DNA from: an uncultured Collinsella sp.
Lineage (GTDB): Bacteria > Actinomycetota > Coriobacteriia > Coriobacteriales > Coriobacteriaceae
Direction: 5' to 3'
DNA: 42,353 bases
Assembly: GCA_937969105.1 (NCBI GenBank)
Contig: CALBUZ010000135.1
Span: forward strand, 1-42,353
Part shown: positions 1-8,458 of the stretch, in pieces
How positions within the stretch are numbered: the first letter of the stretch is position 1
How the letters are laid out: the number at the start of each line of letters is the position of its first letter
Notes under the pieces: generated by a model
What the model was told of the DNA's origin: nothing
The model's input: only the letters and a program-made list of their open reading frames with translations
Database searches by the model: none
Made by a program: the position numbers and the translations under genes

Positions 1-4
1 TGGG

Positions 5-30
5 GAGGCCGGAGCTAAAGCTCCGGCCTC
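5..30. repeat. Perfect 12-bp inverted repeat (hairpin)
   Basis: Positions 5-16 and 19-30 are exact reverse complements separated by two bases, giving a very GC-rich hairpin. Neither side has a clear T-run, so a classical intrinsic terminator is not well supported. It could end a gene lying left of the window. A second small perfect hairpin lies at 57-62/67-72 and a third (6-bp arms) at about 80-100, just before the large palindrome. No coding sequence is credible in 1-243. Confidence 0.6.
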
Positions 31-97
31 ACTAACTTTCCTATTAGATTAAGTGAGCGATTAAGGAATCGCACCCCCTCCCTGCCGCGTTGCCGCA

Positions 98-229
98 GGG
101 CCCGTGCTGGACTTAGTTTTCAGAACATTCCGCAGACCAGGAAACCCCCTTATCCGCAGCTTCGAAGGAGCAGGATAAGGGGGTTTCCATGGTCGAGGAC
201 GTTCTGAAAACTAAGTCCAGCACGGGCCC
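98..229. repeat. 132-nt near-perfect palindrome, possible mobile or structural repeat
   Basis: The left arm 98-155 and the right arm 173-229 are reverse complements. The outer 29 bp (98-126 with 201-229) match exactly, and so do the inner 16 bp (140-155 with 173-188). Between them is a 12-13-nt imperfect section that still shares a GACCA block. The apex (156-172) contains a small CTTCGAAG palindrome. The right arm starts 14 nt past the oppF stop codon. As RNA on either strand it would form a long hairpin, and as DNA it could extrude a cruciform. It may be a MITE-like or REP-like intergenic element, or a structured terminator for the opp operon. No second copy is visible in the window. Confidence 0.8.
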
Positions 230-243
230 GGACAAACAACCGA

Positions 244-1272
244 CTACAGGTCGATGTGCGATTCCTTGATCGGGAACGGCTCCGCGAAATGGCAGGCGCA
301 GCAGTGACCCGGTGCAACTTCCTTAAACTCGGGAAGCTTCTCAGAGCAGATGCCCTGCGCGATCGGGCAGCGGGTGTGGAAACGGCAACCGGTCGGCGGA
401 TCCAGCGGTGACGGCGGGTCGCCGGCAAGGATGATGCGCTTACGGGTCTTCTGGATATCAGGATCGGGCACCGGCACAGCAGACAGCAGCGACTGCGTGT
501 ACGGGTGGTGCGGCTCACTGTAGAGCGTCTTCCAGTCCGAAACCTCGACCATCTTACCCAGATACATAACTGCGACGCGATCGGAGATGTGCTGCACGAC
601 GGACAGGTCGTGGGCAATAAACAGATATGCGGTACCGAACTTGTCCTGGAGTTCCTTGAGCAGGTTCAGAACCTGGGCCTGAATGGACACATCCAGAGCG
701 GAAACCGGCTCGTCGCAGATAATCAGCTTGGGCTTCAACGCAAATGCGCGGGCAATGCCGACACGCTGGCGCTGACCGCCGGAGAACTCATGAGGATAGC
801 GGTTAATGTGCTCGGGGTTCAGTCCGACAACGTCGAGAAGCTCGCGGACACGCTCAATGCGCTCCTCCTTGGTGCCCACGCCGTGAATGGTCATGGGCTC
901 GGAGACGATCTCGCCGATGGTCATACGAGGATTGAGCGAAGCATAAGGATCCTGGAAGATAAACTGCATCTCACGACGCATGTCCTTGATCTCATGCTTG
1001 CTCATCTCGGCAACATCTTTGCCCTGGAAGAACACCTTACCGGCAGTCGGCTTGGTCAGACGCATGATGGTGCGGCCCGTGGTGGACTTACCGCAACCAG
1101 ACTCGCCGACCAGGCCAAAGGTCTCGCCCGGATAAATCTCGAACGAAATGTCATTCACAGCAGAGACGACACGCCTGGAGAAGCGCTTGGCGAACATGCC
1201 GGACTCAGCGGGAAACTCCTTAGAGAGGTGCTCGACCTTCAGCAGCGGAGTACGCTCGTTGGTATCTGCCAT
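244..1272 (-). CDS. oppF: Oligopeptide ABC transporter ATP-binding protein OppF
   Basis: This 342-aa protein is one of two ATPases that power oligopeptide uptake at the cytoplasmic face of the membrane. Visible motifs are Walker A GESGCGKST (about residues 56-64), the signature FSGGQRQR (about 163-170) and Walker B LIICDEP (about 183-189). The C-terminal oligopeptide-type extension is complete and has a cysteine set (GCRF.TRC.....IC, then CCAC), which in OppD/DppD relatives can hold an iron-sulfur cluster. The start codon overlaps the oppD stop by one base (TAATG), which indicates translational coupling, and a GGGAGG-type ribosome site lies upstream. It is the last gene of oppA-B-C-D-F, and a large palindrome begins 14 nt after its stop. 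Family assignment is firm; the exact peptide range is unknown. Confidence 0.93.
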   Translation of the reverse strand: MADTNERTPLLKVEHLSKEFPAESGMFAKRFSRRVVSAVNDISFEIYPGETFGLVGESGCGKSTTGRTIMRLTKPTAGKVFFQGKDVAEMSKHEIKDMRREMQFIFQDPYASLNPRMTIGEIVSEPMTIHGVGTKEERIERVRELLDVVGLNPEHINRYPHEFSGGQRQRVGIARAFALKPKLIICDEPVSALDVSIQAQVLNLLKELQDKFGTAYLFIAHDLSVVQHISDRVAVMYLGKMVEVSDWKTLYSEPHHPYTQSLLSAVPVPDPDIQKTRKRIILAGDPPSPLDPPTGCRFHTRCPIAQGICSEKLPEFKEVAPGHCCACHFAEPFPIKESHIDL

Positions 1273-2363
1273 TACGCCTCGCCTCCCTTCTTGGAATCCT
1301 TGCGCGTACGGGACGTCTCAGGAGCGTTCTTGAGGAACTCGGGGTCACCGGAGTAGTGGCACGCAGAGTAATGACCAGACTCAGTGACAACGCGCTCGGG
1401 GCGCTGCTTGCGGCACTTATCGGTCGCATAGGGGCAGCGAGGAGAGAAGACGCAGCCCTCAGGCAGGTTCATGAGCGATGGCGGGTTGCCGTGAATCGGC
1501 GTGAGCGGCTTCTTCTCTTCGATGGCCTGCTCCGGGATGGAGCGGATAAGGCCCCAGGTGTAGGGGTGGCGGCTCTCGTAGAAGATTTCCTCAGCAGTAC
1601 CGAACTCGACGGGACGGCCGGCGTACATAACCATGATCTTATCGGCCATATCGGCGACGACGCCCAGGTCATGGGTAATCATGATGATGGCGTTGCCGTT
1701 CTTCTCCTGCATCTCCTGCATGAGCTCGATAATCTGAGCCTGAATGGTAACGTCTAGAGCCGTCGTGGGCTCGTCGGCAATCAGGATATCGGGATCACAG
1801 GCAAGTGCCATAGCGATCATGACACGCTGACGCATACCGCCGGAGAACTGGTGCGGATACTCATTGACGCGCTTCTCGGGCTCAGGAATGCCAACGAGGT
1901 CCAAAAGCTCGGTGGCGCGCTTGAGTGCCTCCTGCTTGGAGTAGCCACGGTGCAGACGAAGGCCCTCGCCCACCTGCTTGCCGATCTTATAGACCGGGTT
2001 CAAGGAGGTCATAGGATCCTGGAAGATCATCGCGATATCGTTACCGCGAATGTGCTGCATCTCTTCTTCAGTCATCTCGAGGATAGAACGACCGCGATAG
2101 CGAACGTCGCCGCCCTCAATCTTTCCCGGAGGCATCGAGATGAGGCCCATAATGGTCATGGCGGTCACGGACTTACCGGAGCCGGACTCACCGACGACGC
2201 CCAGGGTCTCGCCGCGATCGAGCGTGTAGGAGACACCGTCGACAGCGCGAACGACGCCATCCTCGGTATGGAAATACATCTTAAGGTCATCGACCTCGAG
2301 CAGATGCTGGCCCTCGGGAACCGGCTGGTCCTTCAGGTCCACATAGTTCTTGTTCTTCTTCAT
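1272..2363 (-). CDS. oppD: Oligopeptide ABC transporter ATP-binding protein OppD
   Basis: This 363-aa ATPase partners OppF. It shows Walker A GESGSGKSV (about 58-66), the ABC signature SGGMRQRV and Walker B ILIADEPTTALD. The C-terminal extension carries GCVFSPRCPYA followed by further Cys residues, the usual OppD/DppD pattern. The length is normal for the family. The start lies two bases after the oppC stop, and the gene shares one base with oppF, so the operon is tightly packed. Its ribosome-binding site is weak (AAGG close to the start), suggesting translation is coupled to oppC. Confidence 0.93.
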   Translation of the reverse strand: MKKNKNYVDLKDQPVPEGQHLLEVDDLKMYFHTEDGVVRAVDGVSYTLDRGETLGVVGESGSGKSVTAMTIMGLISMPPGKIEGGDVRYRGRSILEMTEEEMQHIRGNDIAMIFQDPMTSLNPVYKIGKQVGEGLRLHRGYSKQEALKRATELLDLVGIPEPEKRVNEYPHQFSGGMRQRVMIAMALACDPDILIADEPTTALDVTIQAQIIELMQEMQEKNGNAIIMITHDLGVVADMADKIMVMYAGRPVEFGTAEEIFYESRHPYTWGLIRSIPEQAIEEKKPLTPIHGNPPSLMNLPEGCVFSPRCPYATDKCRKQRPERVVTESGHYSACHYSGDPEFLKNAPETSRTRKDSKKGGEA

Positions 2364-2365
2364 CC

Positions 2366-3301
2366 TTATGCGTCCTTCATCTTGACGTCGAGGGCGTCGC
2401 GCAGACCGTCACCCAGCAGGGTGAAGGCGAGCACCGTCGAGAGAATTGCCAGACCGGGCATGATCATCATCCAGGGAGCAGTCAGAAGATACTGCTGACC
2501 GTCCTGAATCATGGAGCCCCACGAAGGCGTAGGCGGAATAACGCCCATGCCGAGGAAGGACAGAGCGGACTCGGTCAGAATGGCGCCACCAATGTTCATG
2601 GTCGCATAGACCACGATGGAGGCGACAGAGTTCGGGAAGATGTGACGCACGACGATACGAGCATCAGATGCACCCATCGCGCGTGCAGCGTCAACATAGT
2701 CGTTTTCCTTGACTGTCAAGATTGCAGAGCGGAAGACGCGCGCAATCGAAGGCCATCCGAGAATGCCGATGGCGATAAAAACGTTCTGAAGACCACGGCC
2801 GATAACGGCGATCATGGCGACGACGAACAGCACGTACGGGAACGCCAGGAAGATATCCGCGCAGCGCATGATGATCGTATCCCAGATGCCGCCGTAGAAA
2901 CCGGCCAGAGCACCCATGACCAGACCAATCAGCGTGGAGATCGCAGTGGCCATAATACCGACGGAAAGCGAAACGCGTGCACCGTAGATAACGCGGACGA
3001 GAATGTCGCGACCAAGGGCGTCGGTGCCAAACGGGTGCTCTGCACACGGAGCCAGCAGCGACGTCTGGGCCATGGTGGTCGAGTCCGAAGCCGTCGGCGA
3101 ACCGAGCCAGGGCTTAGCCCACAGATCTGCGGTCAGGGCAACCACAACGACGATGATGATCCAGCAGACACCGATAACGGCGAGTTTGTTCTTACGAAGA
3201 CGCTTAAAAGCGTCGCCCCACAGCGTGCGGGACTTGGCGGGAGCAGATGCGGCCTTGGTGGCGGTAGCCTGCTCCTGAGACTGAGAATCAGTTTCCTGCA
3301 T
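2366..3301 (-). CDS. oppC: Oligopeptide ABC transporter permease OppC
   Basis: This 311-aa inner-membrane subunit belongs to the BPD_transp_1 family. An alanine-rich cytoplasmic N-terminus of about 35 residues precedes the first membrane helix (LAVIGVCWIIIVVVVAL). The family loop FGTDALGRDILVRVIYGARVS is present, as is the EAA loop (DYVDAARAMGASDARIVVRH) that docks the ATPases. The C-terminus ends with the typical LGDGLRDALDVKMK. A good GGGAGG ribosome site precedes the chosen ATG. It lies 14 nt downstream of oppB and 2 nt upstream of oppD, and forms the channel with OppB. Confidence 0.93.
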   Translation of the reverse strand: MQETDSQSQEQATATKAASAPAKSRTLWGDAFKRLRKNKLAVIGVCWIIIVVVVALTADLWAKPWLGSPTASDSTTMAQTSLLAPCAEHPFGTDALGRDILVRVIYGARVSLSVGIMATAISTLIGLVMGALAGFYGGIWDTIIMRCADIFLAFPYVLFVVAMIAVIGRGLQNVFIAIGILGWPSIARVFRSAILTVKENDYVDAARAMGASDARIVVRHIFPNSVASIVVYATMNIGGAILTESALSFLGMGVIPPTPSWGSMIQDGQQYLLTAPWMMIMPGLAILSTVLAFTLLGDGLRDALDVKMKDA

Positions 3302-3315
3302 GAGACGTACCTCCC

Positions 3316-4353
3316 TTAGGCCTTATCCGACGGACCGCCAAGGCGGATGCGCGGGTCGAGGAATGCATAGCTAATGTCGACGAGCAGGTTGATCACCATG
3401 ACGACGACGACGATGAGCGTAACTCCGCCCATAACGATGGGCCAGTCACGCATGCTAATGGCGCGATAGACCTCATAGCCGATACCGGGCCAGTTAAAGA
3501 CCGTCTCGGTCAGGATGGCGCCCGAAAGCATGCCGCCAAAGTCGACACCAATATAGGTAACGACGGGGATGAGTGCATTCTTAAGCGCATGCTTGATGAT
3601 GATCGCGCGATTGGAGAGACCCTTGGCCTTTGCCGTGCGGATGTAATCCTGGTTCATGACGTCAAGCAGCTGCGAGCGCATAATGCGGGCGGCGTAAGCG
3701 GTCGAAACCGAAGCCAGCGTAATGGTCGGGAGCACATAGTGCATCCAATCCTGATACTGAGAGCTGGAACCACCGGCACCCGAGATCGGCATGGAGAATG
3801 CACCGCCCGTGGCGTCCTTGAGAATGACGCCAAAGAACAGTTGCAGCAACATACCGAGCCAGAAGGCCGGGACGGCAACGAGGATCGACGTGGTGAGCGT
3901 TACCAAAATATCCCAGAAGGAATAACGCTTTACCGCCGAAATGATACCCGCACCGATACCCATGATTGCCTCGAGCACGATGGCGCACGCGGCAAGTTTG
4001 ACCGTATACGGATACTTCTGGGCAAAGATTTCCGTAACCGGCAGCTTACGCTGATACGAATTGCCCAGATCGCCATGAAGCAGGCCGTTCATGTAATACA
4101 AATAACGGTCCACGAGCGACGTTTGAACGGGGTCGCCGTTCTCGTCAAGAATCGCGTTGCCGTCCTCGTCCGACTGGACCAGGTGATAGCGGACGCGAAG
4201 CTGAAGCTCCACCTCGGGGGACAGAGCCTTGTCTCCACCGATCAGCTTGATCGGATCTCCCGGCACGATATTCTGGAGGGCGAACAGAATCAGCGTAACG
4301 CCCAAAAACACCGGGATGAACTGAAGCACACGTTTAACGATGTACTTACCCAT
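3316..4353 (-). CDS. oppB: Oligopeptide ABC transporter permease OppB
   Basis: This 345-aa membrane permease pairs with OppC. The N-terminus (KYIVKRVLQFIPVFLGVTLILF) is the standard OppB first helix, and the EAA loop YIRTAKAKGLSNRAIIIKHALKN (shown in parts) docks the ATPases. It is about 30 residues longer than many OppB proteins. The extra length lies in the extracytoplasmic stretch after helix 1, which contains an acidic segment (SDEDGNAILDENGDP). A GGGGAG site sits four bases before the ATG. A hairpin at 4385-4412 separates it from the upstream oppA, which probably lowers permease relative to binding-protein expression. Confidence 0.93.
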   Translation of the reverse strand: MGKYIVKRVLQFIPVFLGVTLILFALQNIVPGDPIKLIGGDKALSPEVELQLRVRYHLVQSDEDGNAILDENGDPVQTSLVDRYLYYMNGLLHGDLGNSYQRKLPVTEIFAQKYPYTVKLAACAIVLEAIMGIGAGIISAVKRYSFWDILVTLTTSILVAVPAFWLGMLLQLFFGVILKDATGGAFSMPISGAGGSSSQYQDWMHYVLPTITLASVSTAYAARIMRSQLLDVMNQDYIRTAKAKGLSNRAIIIKHALKNALIPVVTYIGVDFGGMLSGAILTETVFNWPGIGYEVYRAISMRDWPIVMGGVTLIVVVVMVINLLVDISYAFLDPRIRLGGPSDKA

Positions 4354-4384
4354 ACCACTCCCCTATCTAGGGATTAACCTAAAT

Positions 4385-4412
4385 GGGATGCCGATCGCCA
4401 GACCGGCATCCC
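4385..4412 (-). terminator. Intercistronic hairpin between oppA and oppB
   Basis: A 9-bp perfect stem (4385-4393 with 4404-4412) with a 10-nt loop lies in the 156-nt gap between oppA and oppB. Only a short T-rich stretch follows on the minus strand, so it is more likely a partial terminator or an mRNA-stabilising structure than a full stop. This would leave oppA mRNA more abundant than oppBCDF. The rest of the gap shows nothing else recognisable. Confidence 0.55.
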
Positions 4413-4509
4413 AAAATTACCATCAGCCAGTTTACCCCAGGTTAGGGAGAACTGTATGTTTCCCATGAGGTCTACGTAAATACTTGACCCTCACGGAAGC
4501 TGCAAACTC

Positions 4510-6186
4510 TTAGGCGAGCTCAGCGGTACCCAGATCGGCATGCTTCTGCGGATCGACATAGAGGTGCTTGATGCGATCGGAGCCGACGATGGTGTGCGTG
4601 TAGAACATCACCGGGATGACCGGGCAGTCGGCAGCGACCATTGCGTCGGCCTCCTGCATCTTAGCGACGCGCTCCTCGTCGTCAACAATAGTACGAGCCT
4701 CGTCGACCTTGGCGTCGAACTCGGGGTTGTTGTAACCAGAGCGGTTGTCGCCACCGAGGGAGTCGGAGTGGAACAGCGGATACAGGAAGTTGTCCATGAT
4801 CGGGTAGTCGGCAATCCAACCCAGACGACCGAACTGATAGTTAAAGTTCTGATACTGCTCGAGCAGGGCAGACCACTCAGGGGTATCGGAGACAGCGGTA
4901 ACGCCAACCTTGGCGAGGTCGCCGATGATGGACTCCATGATCTCCTTGTGACCGCCGTCCTGGTTGTAGGAAAGGGTCACGCTAATGCCACGATCCCCGT
5001 TAGCGCCAGCAGGAGCAACCTTGTCGAGGTACTCATTAGCCTTGTCGACATCGTAGGCGCAGAACTCCCATGCGCCCTCCTTGTAGCCATCGATGCCCGG
5101 AGGAACAATGCCGTCGGCAGGGGTACGGGTACCCTTGAAGATGGTCTTGCAGATGGCCTCACGGTTGATGGCCAGGGAGATGCCCCTACGCAGGTCGGCG
5201 TTGTTGAACGGCTCGGCCGTGGTGTTGCAGGTCAGATAGTACGTGGAAGGCTCGGCGCCGAGCAGCATGCGCTCGCCGTCACCCATGGTGTAGCCGTCCT
5301 TGGACACGCCGCGATCCTTCTTGGCGGCATCGATCTGAGCAACGGGAACGTCGCAGACATCGAGGTTGCCGGCCTGGAACTCCTTGTAAGCAGTCTCCAT
5401 GTCCTTGATGACCTGGAAGTGGATGCCATCGATCTTGGCCTTGTCGCCATAGTAATCGTCGAACTTCTTGACGTTGATCTCCTGGCCATCCTCCCACTTG
5501 CCGTCCATCATGAACGGGCCGTTACCGACCGGGGCAAGGTAGAAGCTCTTGACATCGGACTCGGCGCACTCGGGAACCGGGGCCAGGGCCGGGTGAGAAG
5601 CGACGAAGGGGAAGTCGGCGTAAGCGGAAGACAGCTTGACGACGAGGGTCTCATCGTCGGGGCAAGTAACACCGCTGAGCTCGGTAGCGTTACCGGCAAG
5701 CAGGTCGTCATAGCCCTCGACCATGGAAAGGTGATAGGAGACCTCGGAAGGGCCATACTCGGTAGCGATGGCCGACTTGGTGTTGACCAGACGCTCCCAA
5801 CCGAGCTTGAAGGACTTGGAGGTAACGTCGTCGCCGTTGTGGAACTTGGCCTTCTTGATCTTGAAGGTGAACTCGGTGGCGTCGTCATTGGCCTCGAAGG
5901 ACTCGCAAGCCAGCGGAACGATCTCGCCCTTCTCGGCGTCATAAGAGGTCAGAGCGTCAAAGAGCTGGTACTCGACCTGAGTGCCCTGGTCCTCCTGGAC
6001 ATTGTAGGGGTCGATGCAGACCGGGTTGTTGATGTAGAAGTTCAGCGTCGAACCGGACTCAGAACCGGAAGCGTCGCCGCCCTTCTTGCCACATGCGGCA
6101 AGAAAAGCCATGGAGCTCGCAGCAAGGGTGCCGCCGACAAAGGCGCGACGACCCATAACGGGCTGGTGGAACATAGAATCAGCCAT
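4510..6186 (-). CDS. oppA: Oligopeptide-binding lipoprotein OppA
   Basis: This 558-aa solute-binding protein of the SBP_bac_5 family captures peptides outside the cell and delivers them to OppBC. The start at 6186 is chosen because a perfect AAGGAGG site lies five bases upstream; a longer reading frame upstream of it lacks support. The leader has a twin arginine (GRRAFVGG, residues 12-19), a hydrophobic stretch and a lipobox FLAAC with Cys32. It is therefore probably a Tat- or Sec-exported lipoprotein anchored at the outer face of the membrane. It is the first gene of the operon. The upstream region (6187-6432) carries no strong promoter that I can pick out. Confidence 0.92.
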   Translation of the reverse strand: MADSMFHQPVMGRRAFVGGTLAASSMAFLAACGKKGGDASGSESGSTLNFYINNPVCIDPYNVQEDQGTQVEYQLFDALTSYDAEKGEIVPLACESFEANDDATEFTFKIKKAKFHNGDDVTSKSFKLGWERLVNTKSAIATEYGPSEVSYHLSMVEGYDDLLAGNATELSGVTCPDDETLVVKLSSAYADFPFVASHPALAPVPECAESDVKSFYLAPVGNGPFMMDGKWEDGQEINVKKFDDYYGDKAKIDGIHFQVIKDMETAYKEFQAGNLDVCDVPVAQIDAAKKDRGVSKDGYTMGDGERMLLGAEPSTYYLTCNTTAEPFNNADLRRGISLAINREAICKTIFKGTRTPADGIVPPGIDGYKEGAWEFCAYDVDKANEYLDKVAPAGANGDRGISVTLSYNQDGGHKEIMESIIGDLAKVGVTAVSDTPEWSALLEQYQNFNYQFGRLGWIADYPIMDNFLYPLFHSDSLGGDNRSGYNNPEFDAKVDEARTIVDDEERVAKMQEADAMVAADCPVIPVMFYTHTIVGSDRIKHLYVDPQKHADLGTAELA

Positions 6187-6431
6187 GCCATCCTCCTTAT
6201 GAGATAGGACAAAGAAATGTTCAGTCGGACACATGTCGAGACAATCCGATCCGAACCATCAAAACGCCGCCCGCTGCTATGGCTGGTTATGCACAACAGG
6301 CCAACGTTTTGCAATACAGTAGCGCATTTTATGCACGATTTGGGGCTAATTCCGGTTAAAGGTCGAGAATTTCTTTAGTTGGGCGAAGTATGTGGGGATA
6401 TTTTGACTCTGTTACAAGTCTGTAAACAAAC

Positions 6432-6454
6432 AGGGCCCCGCACATGCGGGACCC
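6432..6454 (-). terminator. Intrinsic terminator after secG
   Basis: A 9-bp stem (6433-6441 with 6446-6454) has a 4-nt loop. One pair is a G-U wobble only when read on the minus strand, and the structure is followed on that strand by a T-rich tract (TGTTTGTTT). It lies 27 nt past the secG stop codon and separates secG from oppA. Confidence 0.75.
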
Positions 6455-6480
6455 TTTTCAAATATTTTTGCGGCTCGTGC

Positions 6481-6735
6481 TTAGTAGCCGACGATGCCCT
6501 GCGGGAAGAAGAACATGCACAGCACGACGCACACGGCAAACACGACAGCCATGATGACGGTCAGGCGGTCGAGGTTCTGCTCCATAACGCCTGTGGCAGA
6601 GCTGGAGTTATACAGCGAGCTAGCGATCATATCCGAAACGCCGGTACCCTTACCGGAATGCATCAGGACGAGAATCGTCAGCGCCACGGCAGAGACAGCC
6701 CAAAAGACAAACAGAAGACTCTGAAACGGACCCAT
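6481..6735 (-). CDS. secG: Preprotein translocase subunit SecG
   Basis: This 84-aa membrane protein is the small auxiliary subunit of the SecYEG channel. It has two membrane helices (about residues 5-22 and 59-78) joined by a loop with the typical GKGTGVSDM motif of SecG. The length fits the family. AAGGAG lies seven bases before the ATG. It sits downstream of the gpmI-tpiA-pgk group, as secG does next to tpiA in many Gram-positive genomes, but a terminator (6840-6874) lies between gpmI and secG, so it probably has its own promoter. Confidence 0.9.
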   Translation of the reverse strand: MGPFQSLLFVFWAVSAVALTILVLMHSGKGTGVSDMIASSLYNSSSATGVMEQNLDRLTVIMAVVFAVCVVLCMFFFPQGIVGY

Positions 6736-6839
6736 AGATAAGCTCCTTAATAGAACAGTTCAAACTCCAGTACTGTACCACAATCCCCCGCTCTCCCCTA
6801 CCTGCCACTCAAGGACGGGGCGGAAATGGCAGAAATACC

Positions 6840-6874
6840 AAAAAGGGGGTTGTCCGGTTGTGGACAACCCCCTT
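6840..6874 (-). terminator. Strong intrinsic terminator after gpmI
   Basis: A perfect 13-bp stem (6843-6855 with 6862-6874) with a 6-nt loop is followed on the minus strand by five T residues (6840-6844 complement). It lies 25 nt after the gpmI stop and ends the pgk-tpiA-gpmI transcript. Confidence 0.9.
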
Positions 6875-6899
6875 ACTAGAAAACGGTATTTGTTTTCTA

Positions 6900-8453
6900 T
6901 TAGGCCTCGGTGGCGAGCACGCGGCCCGTCATCTCGGCGGAAGGCTCAATACCAGCCATGGTGAGCATGGTCGGAGCGATATCGGAAAGACGACCGTCCT
7001 CGATACCGGTGAGCTTGGCCTTCTCATCAACGATGATGAACGGCACGCGGTTGGTGGTGTGAGCCGTGAACGGATGCTTAGAACCGTCGGAAGCAACGTC
7101 AAACATGTGGTCGGCGTTGCCGTGATCGGCGGTAATCAGCGCAAAGCCGCCCTTAGCGAGAATCGCCGGGACAACCTTGGACAGGGCATCGTCAACGGCC
7201 TCCACGGCCTTGACGGCGGCGTCGAAGACACCGGTGTGACCAACCATGTCGCAGTTCGCGAAGTTCACGATGTAGAAATCAGCGCGATCCTCGTTGATTG
7301 CGGCGACGAGCTTCTCGGTAACCTCGGGAGCGCTCATCTCGGGTTGCAGATCGTAGGTAGCGACCTTGGGGGAAGCGACGAGCACGCGCTCCTCGCCCTC
7401 CTTGGGCTCCTCGATGCCGCCGTTGAGGAAGAACGTCACGTGGGCGTACTTCTCGGTCTCGGCGGTGTGCAGCTGCTTCAGGCCATTGGCGGCGATAACG
7501 TCGGCCAGGACGTTCTCGGGGAACGTCTTGGGGAAGGCGACCTCGACGTCAAACGTCGGATCGTACTCGGTCATCGTCACAAAGTGAGAAAGTTTGATCT
7601 GCTCGCGCTCAAAGCCGTCGAACTCCTTGTCCGTGAACACGCGGGTCATCTGACGGGCGCGGTCGGGACGGAAGTTGAAGAAGATGGCCGCGTCGCCCTC
7701 GTGGATGCCCTCGTTGTGGGCAGCGAAGGGCTCGACGAACTCGTCGCCGCGCGGATCCTTCTCGTAGTAGGTCTTGATACCGGCAACGGGGTCGACATCG
7801 GCATCGGACGCATTGACCATGACGTCGTAGGCGCGCTGGATGCGCTCCCAACGGTTATCGCGGTCCATGGCCCAATAACGGCCCGACACGGTAGCAACGC
7901 GAGCGTCGCAACCGGTCTCCTCGGAGATCTTCGCCAGGAAGGCGCAGAACTCGCTCATGTAACCGGCACCGGACTGCGGGTCAACGTCGCGGCCATCCAT
8001 AAAGGCGTGAACGCGAACGGTCTTGACGCCATGCTGGGCAGCCATCTTGACCAGAGCCTCGACGTGGTTCATGTGAGAGTGAACACCGCCAGGGCTCATA
8101 AGGCCCATAAGGTGAAGGGTCTTGCCCTCAGCCTTGACGTCGTCCATGGCCTTGACGAAGACCTCGTTCTTGGCGATGGAGCCGTCCTTGATGGCGTTAT
8201 TGATGCGCGAAAGCTCCTGGAACACGATGCGGCCGGCACCGATGTTGAGGTGGCCTACCTCGGAGTTGCCCATCTGGCCGTCGGGAAGGCCAACGTCCTC
8301 GCCCGAAGCACCGAGCGTGGTGTGGGGGTACTTCTCGTACAGGCTATCAAGGAAGGGCGTCTTGGCAGCGGCGACGGCGTTCTCGCCATCGGCCGGAGCA
8401 AGGCCGCAGCCGTCCATAATGATCAGGAGTGCAGGAAGATGACGCTGTGCCAT
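6900..8453 (-). CDS. gpmI: 2,3-bisphosphoglycerate-independent phosphoglycerate mutase
   Basis: This 517-aa cytoplasmic enzyme interconverts 3- and 2-phosphoglycerate in glycolysis using a metal-dependent phosphoserine intermediate. Visible signatures are the N-terminal metal site LIIMDGCG (Asp14) and the catalytic-serine motif GQMGNSEVGHLNIG (Ser64). Also seen are the substrate-binding segment GRDVDP and the C-terminal metal site ITADHGNADHM. The length is normal for the family. It starts five bases after the tpiA stop, so it is translated from the same message as pgk and tpiA. Confidence 0.96.
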   Translation of the reverse strand: MAQRHLPALLIIMDGCGLAPADGENAVAAAKTPFLDSLYEKYPHTTLGASGEDVGLPDGQMGNSEVGHLNIGAGRIVFQELSRINNAIKDGSIAKNEVFVKAMDDVKAEGKTLHLMGLMSPGGVHSHMNHVEALVKMAAQHGVKTVRVHAFMDGRDVDPQSGAGYMSEFCAFLAKISEETGCDARVATVSGRYWAMDRDNRWERIQRAYDVMVNASDADVDPVAGIKTYYEKDPRGDEFVEPFAAHNEGIHEGDAAIFFNFRPDRARQMTRVFTDKEFDGFEREQIKLSHFVTMTEYDPTFDVEVAFPKTFPENVLADVIAANGLKQLHTAETEKYAHVTFFLNGGIEEPKEGEERVLVASPKVATYDLQPEMSAPEVTEKLVAAINEDRADFYIVNFANCDMVGHTGVFDAAVKAVEAVDDALSKVVPAILAKGGFALITADHGNADHMFDVASDGSKHPFTAHTTNRVPFIIVDEKAKLTGIEDGRLSDIAPTMLTMAGIEPSAEMTGRVLATEA

Positions 8454-8458
8454 ATGTC

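Noticed and set aside
1..243. CRISPR-like array suggested by repeated hairpins
   Set aside because: There are no regularly spaced direct repeats or unique spacers, and no cas genes in the window; the repeats are inverted pairs of different sequence.
4540..6207. 555-codon plus-strand frame opposite oppA
   Set aside because: It is the antisense shadow of oppA. It is Val/Leu/Gly/Asp-rich from reversed codons and has no leader or motif.
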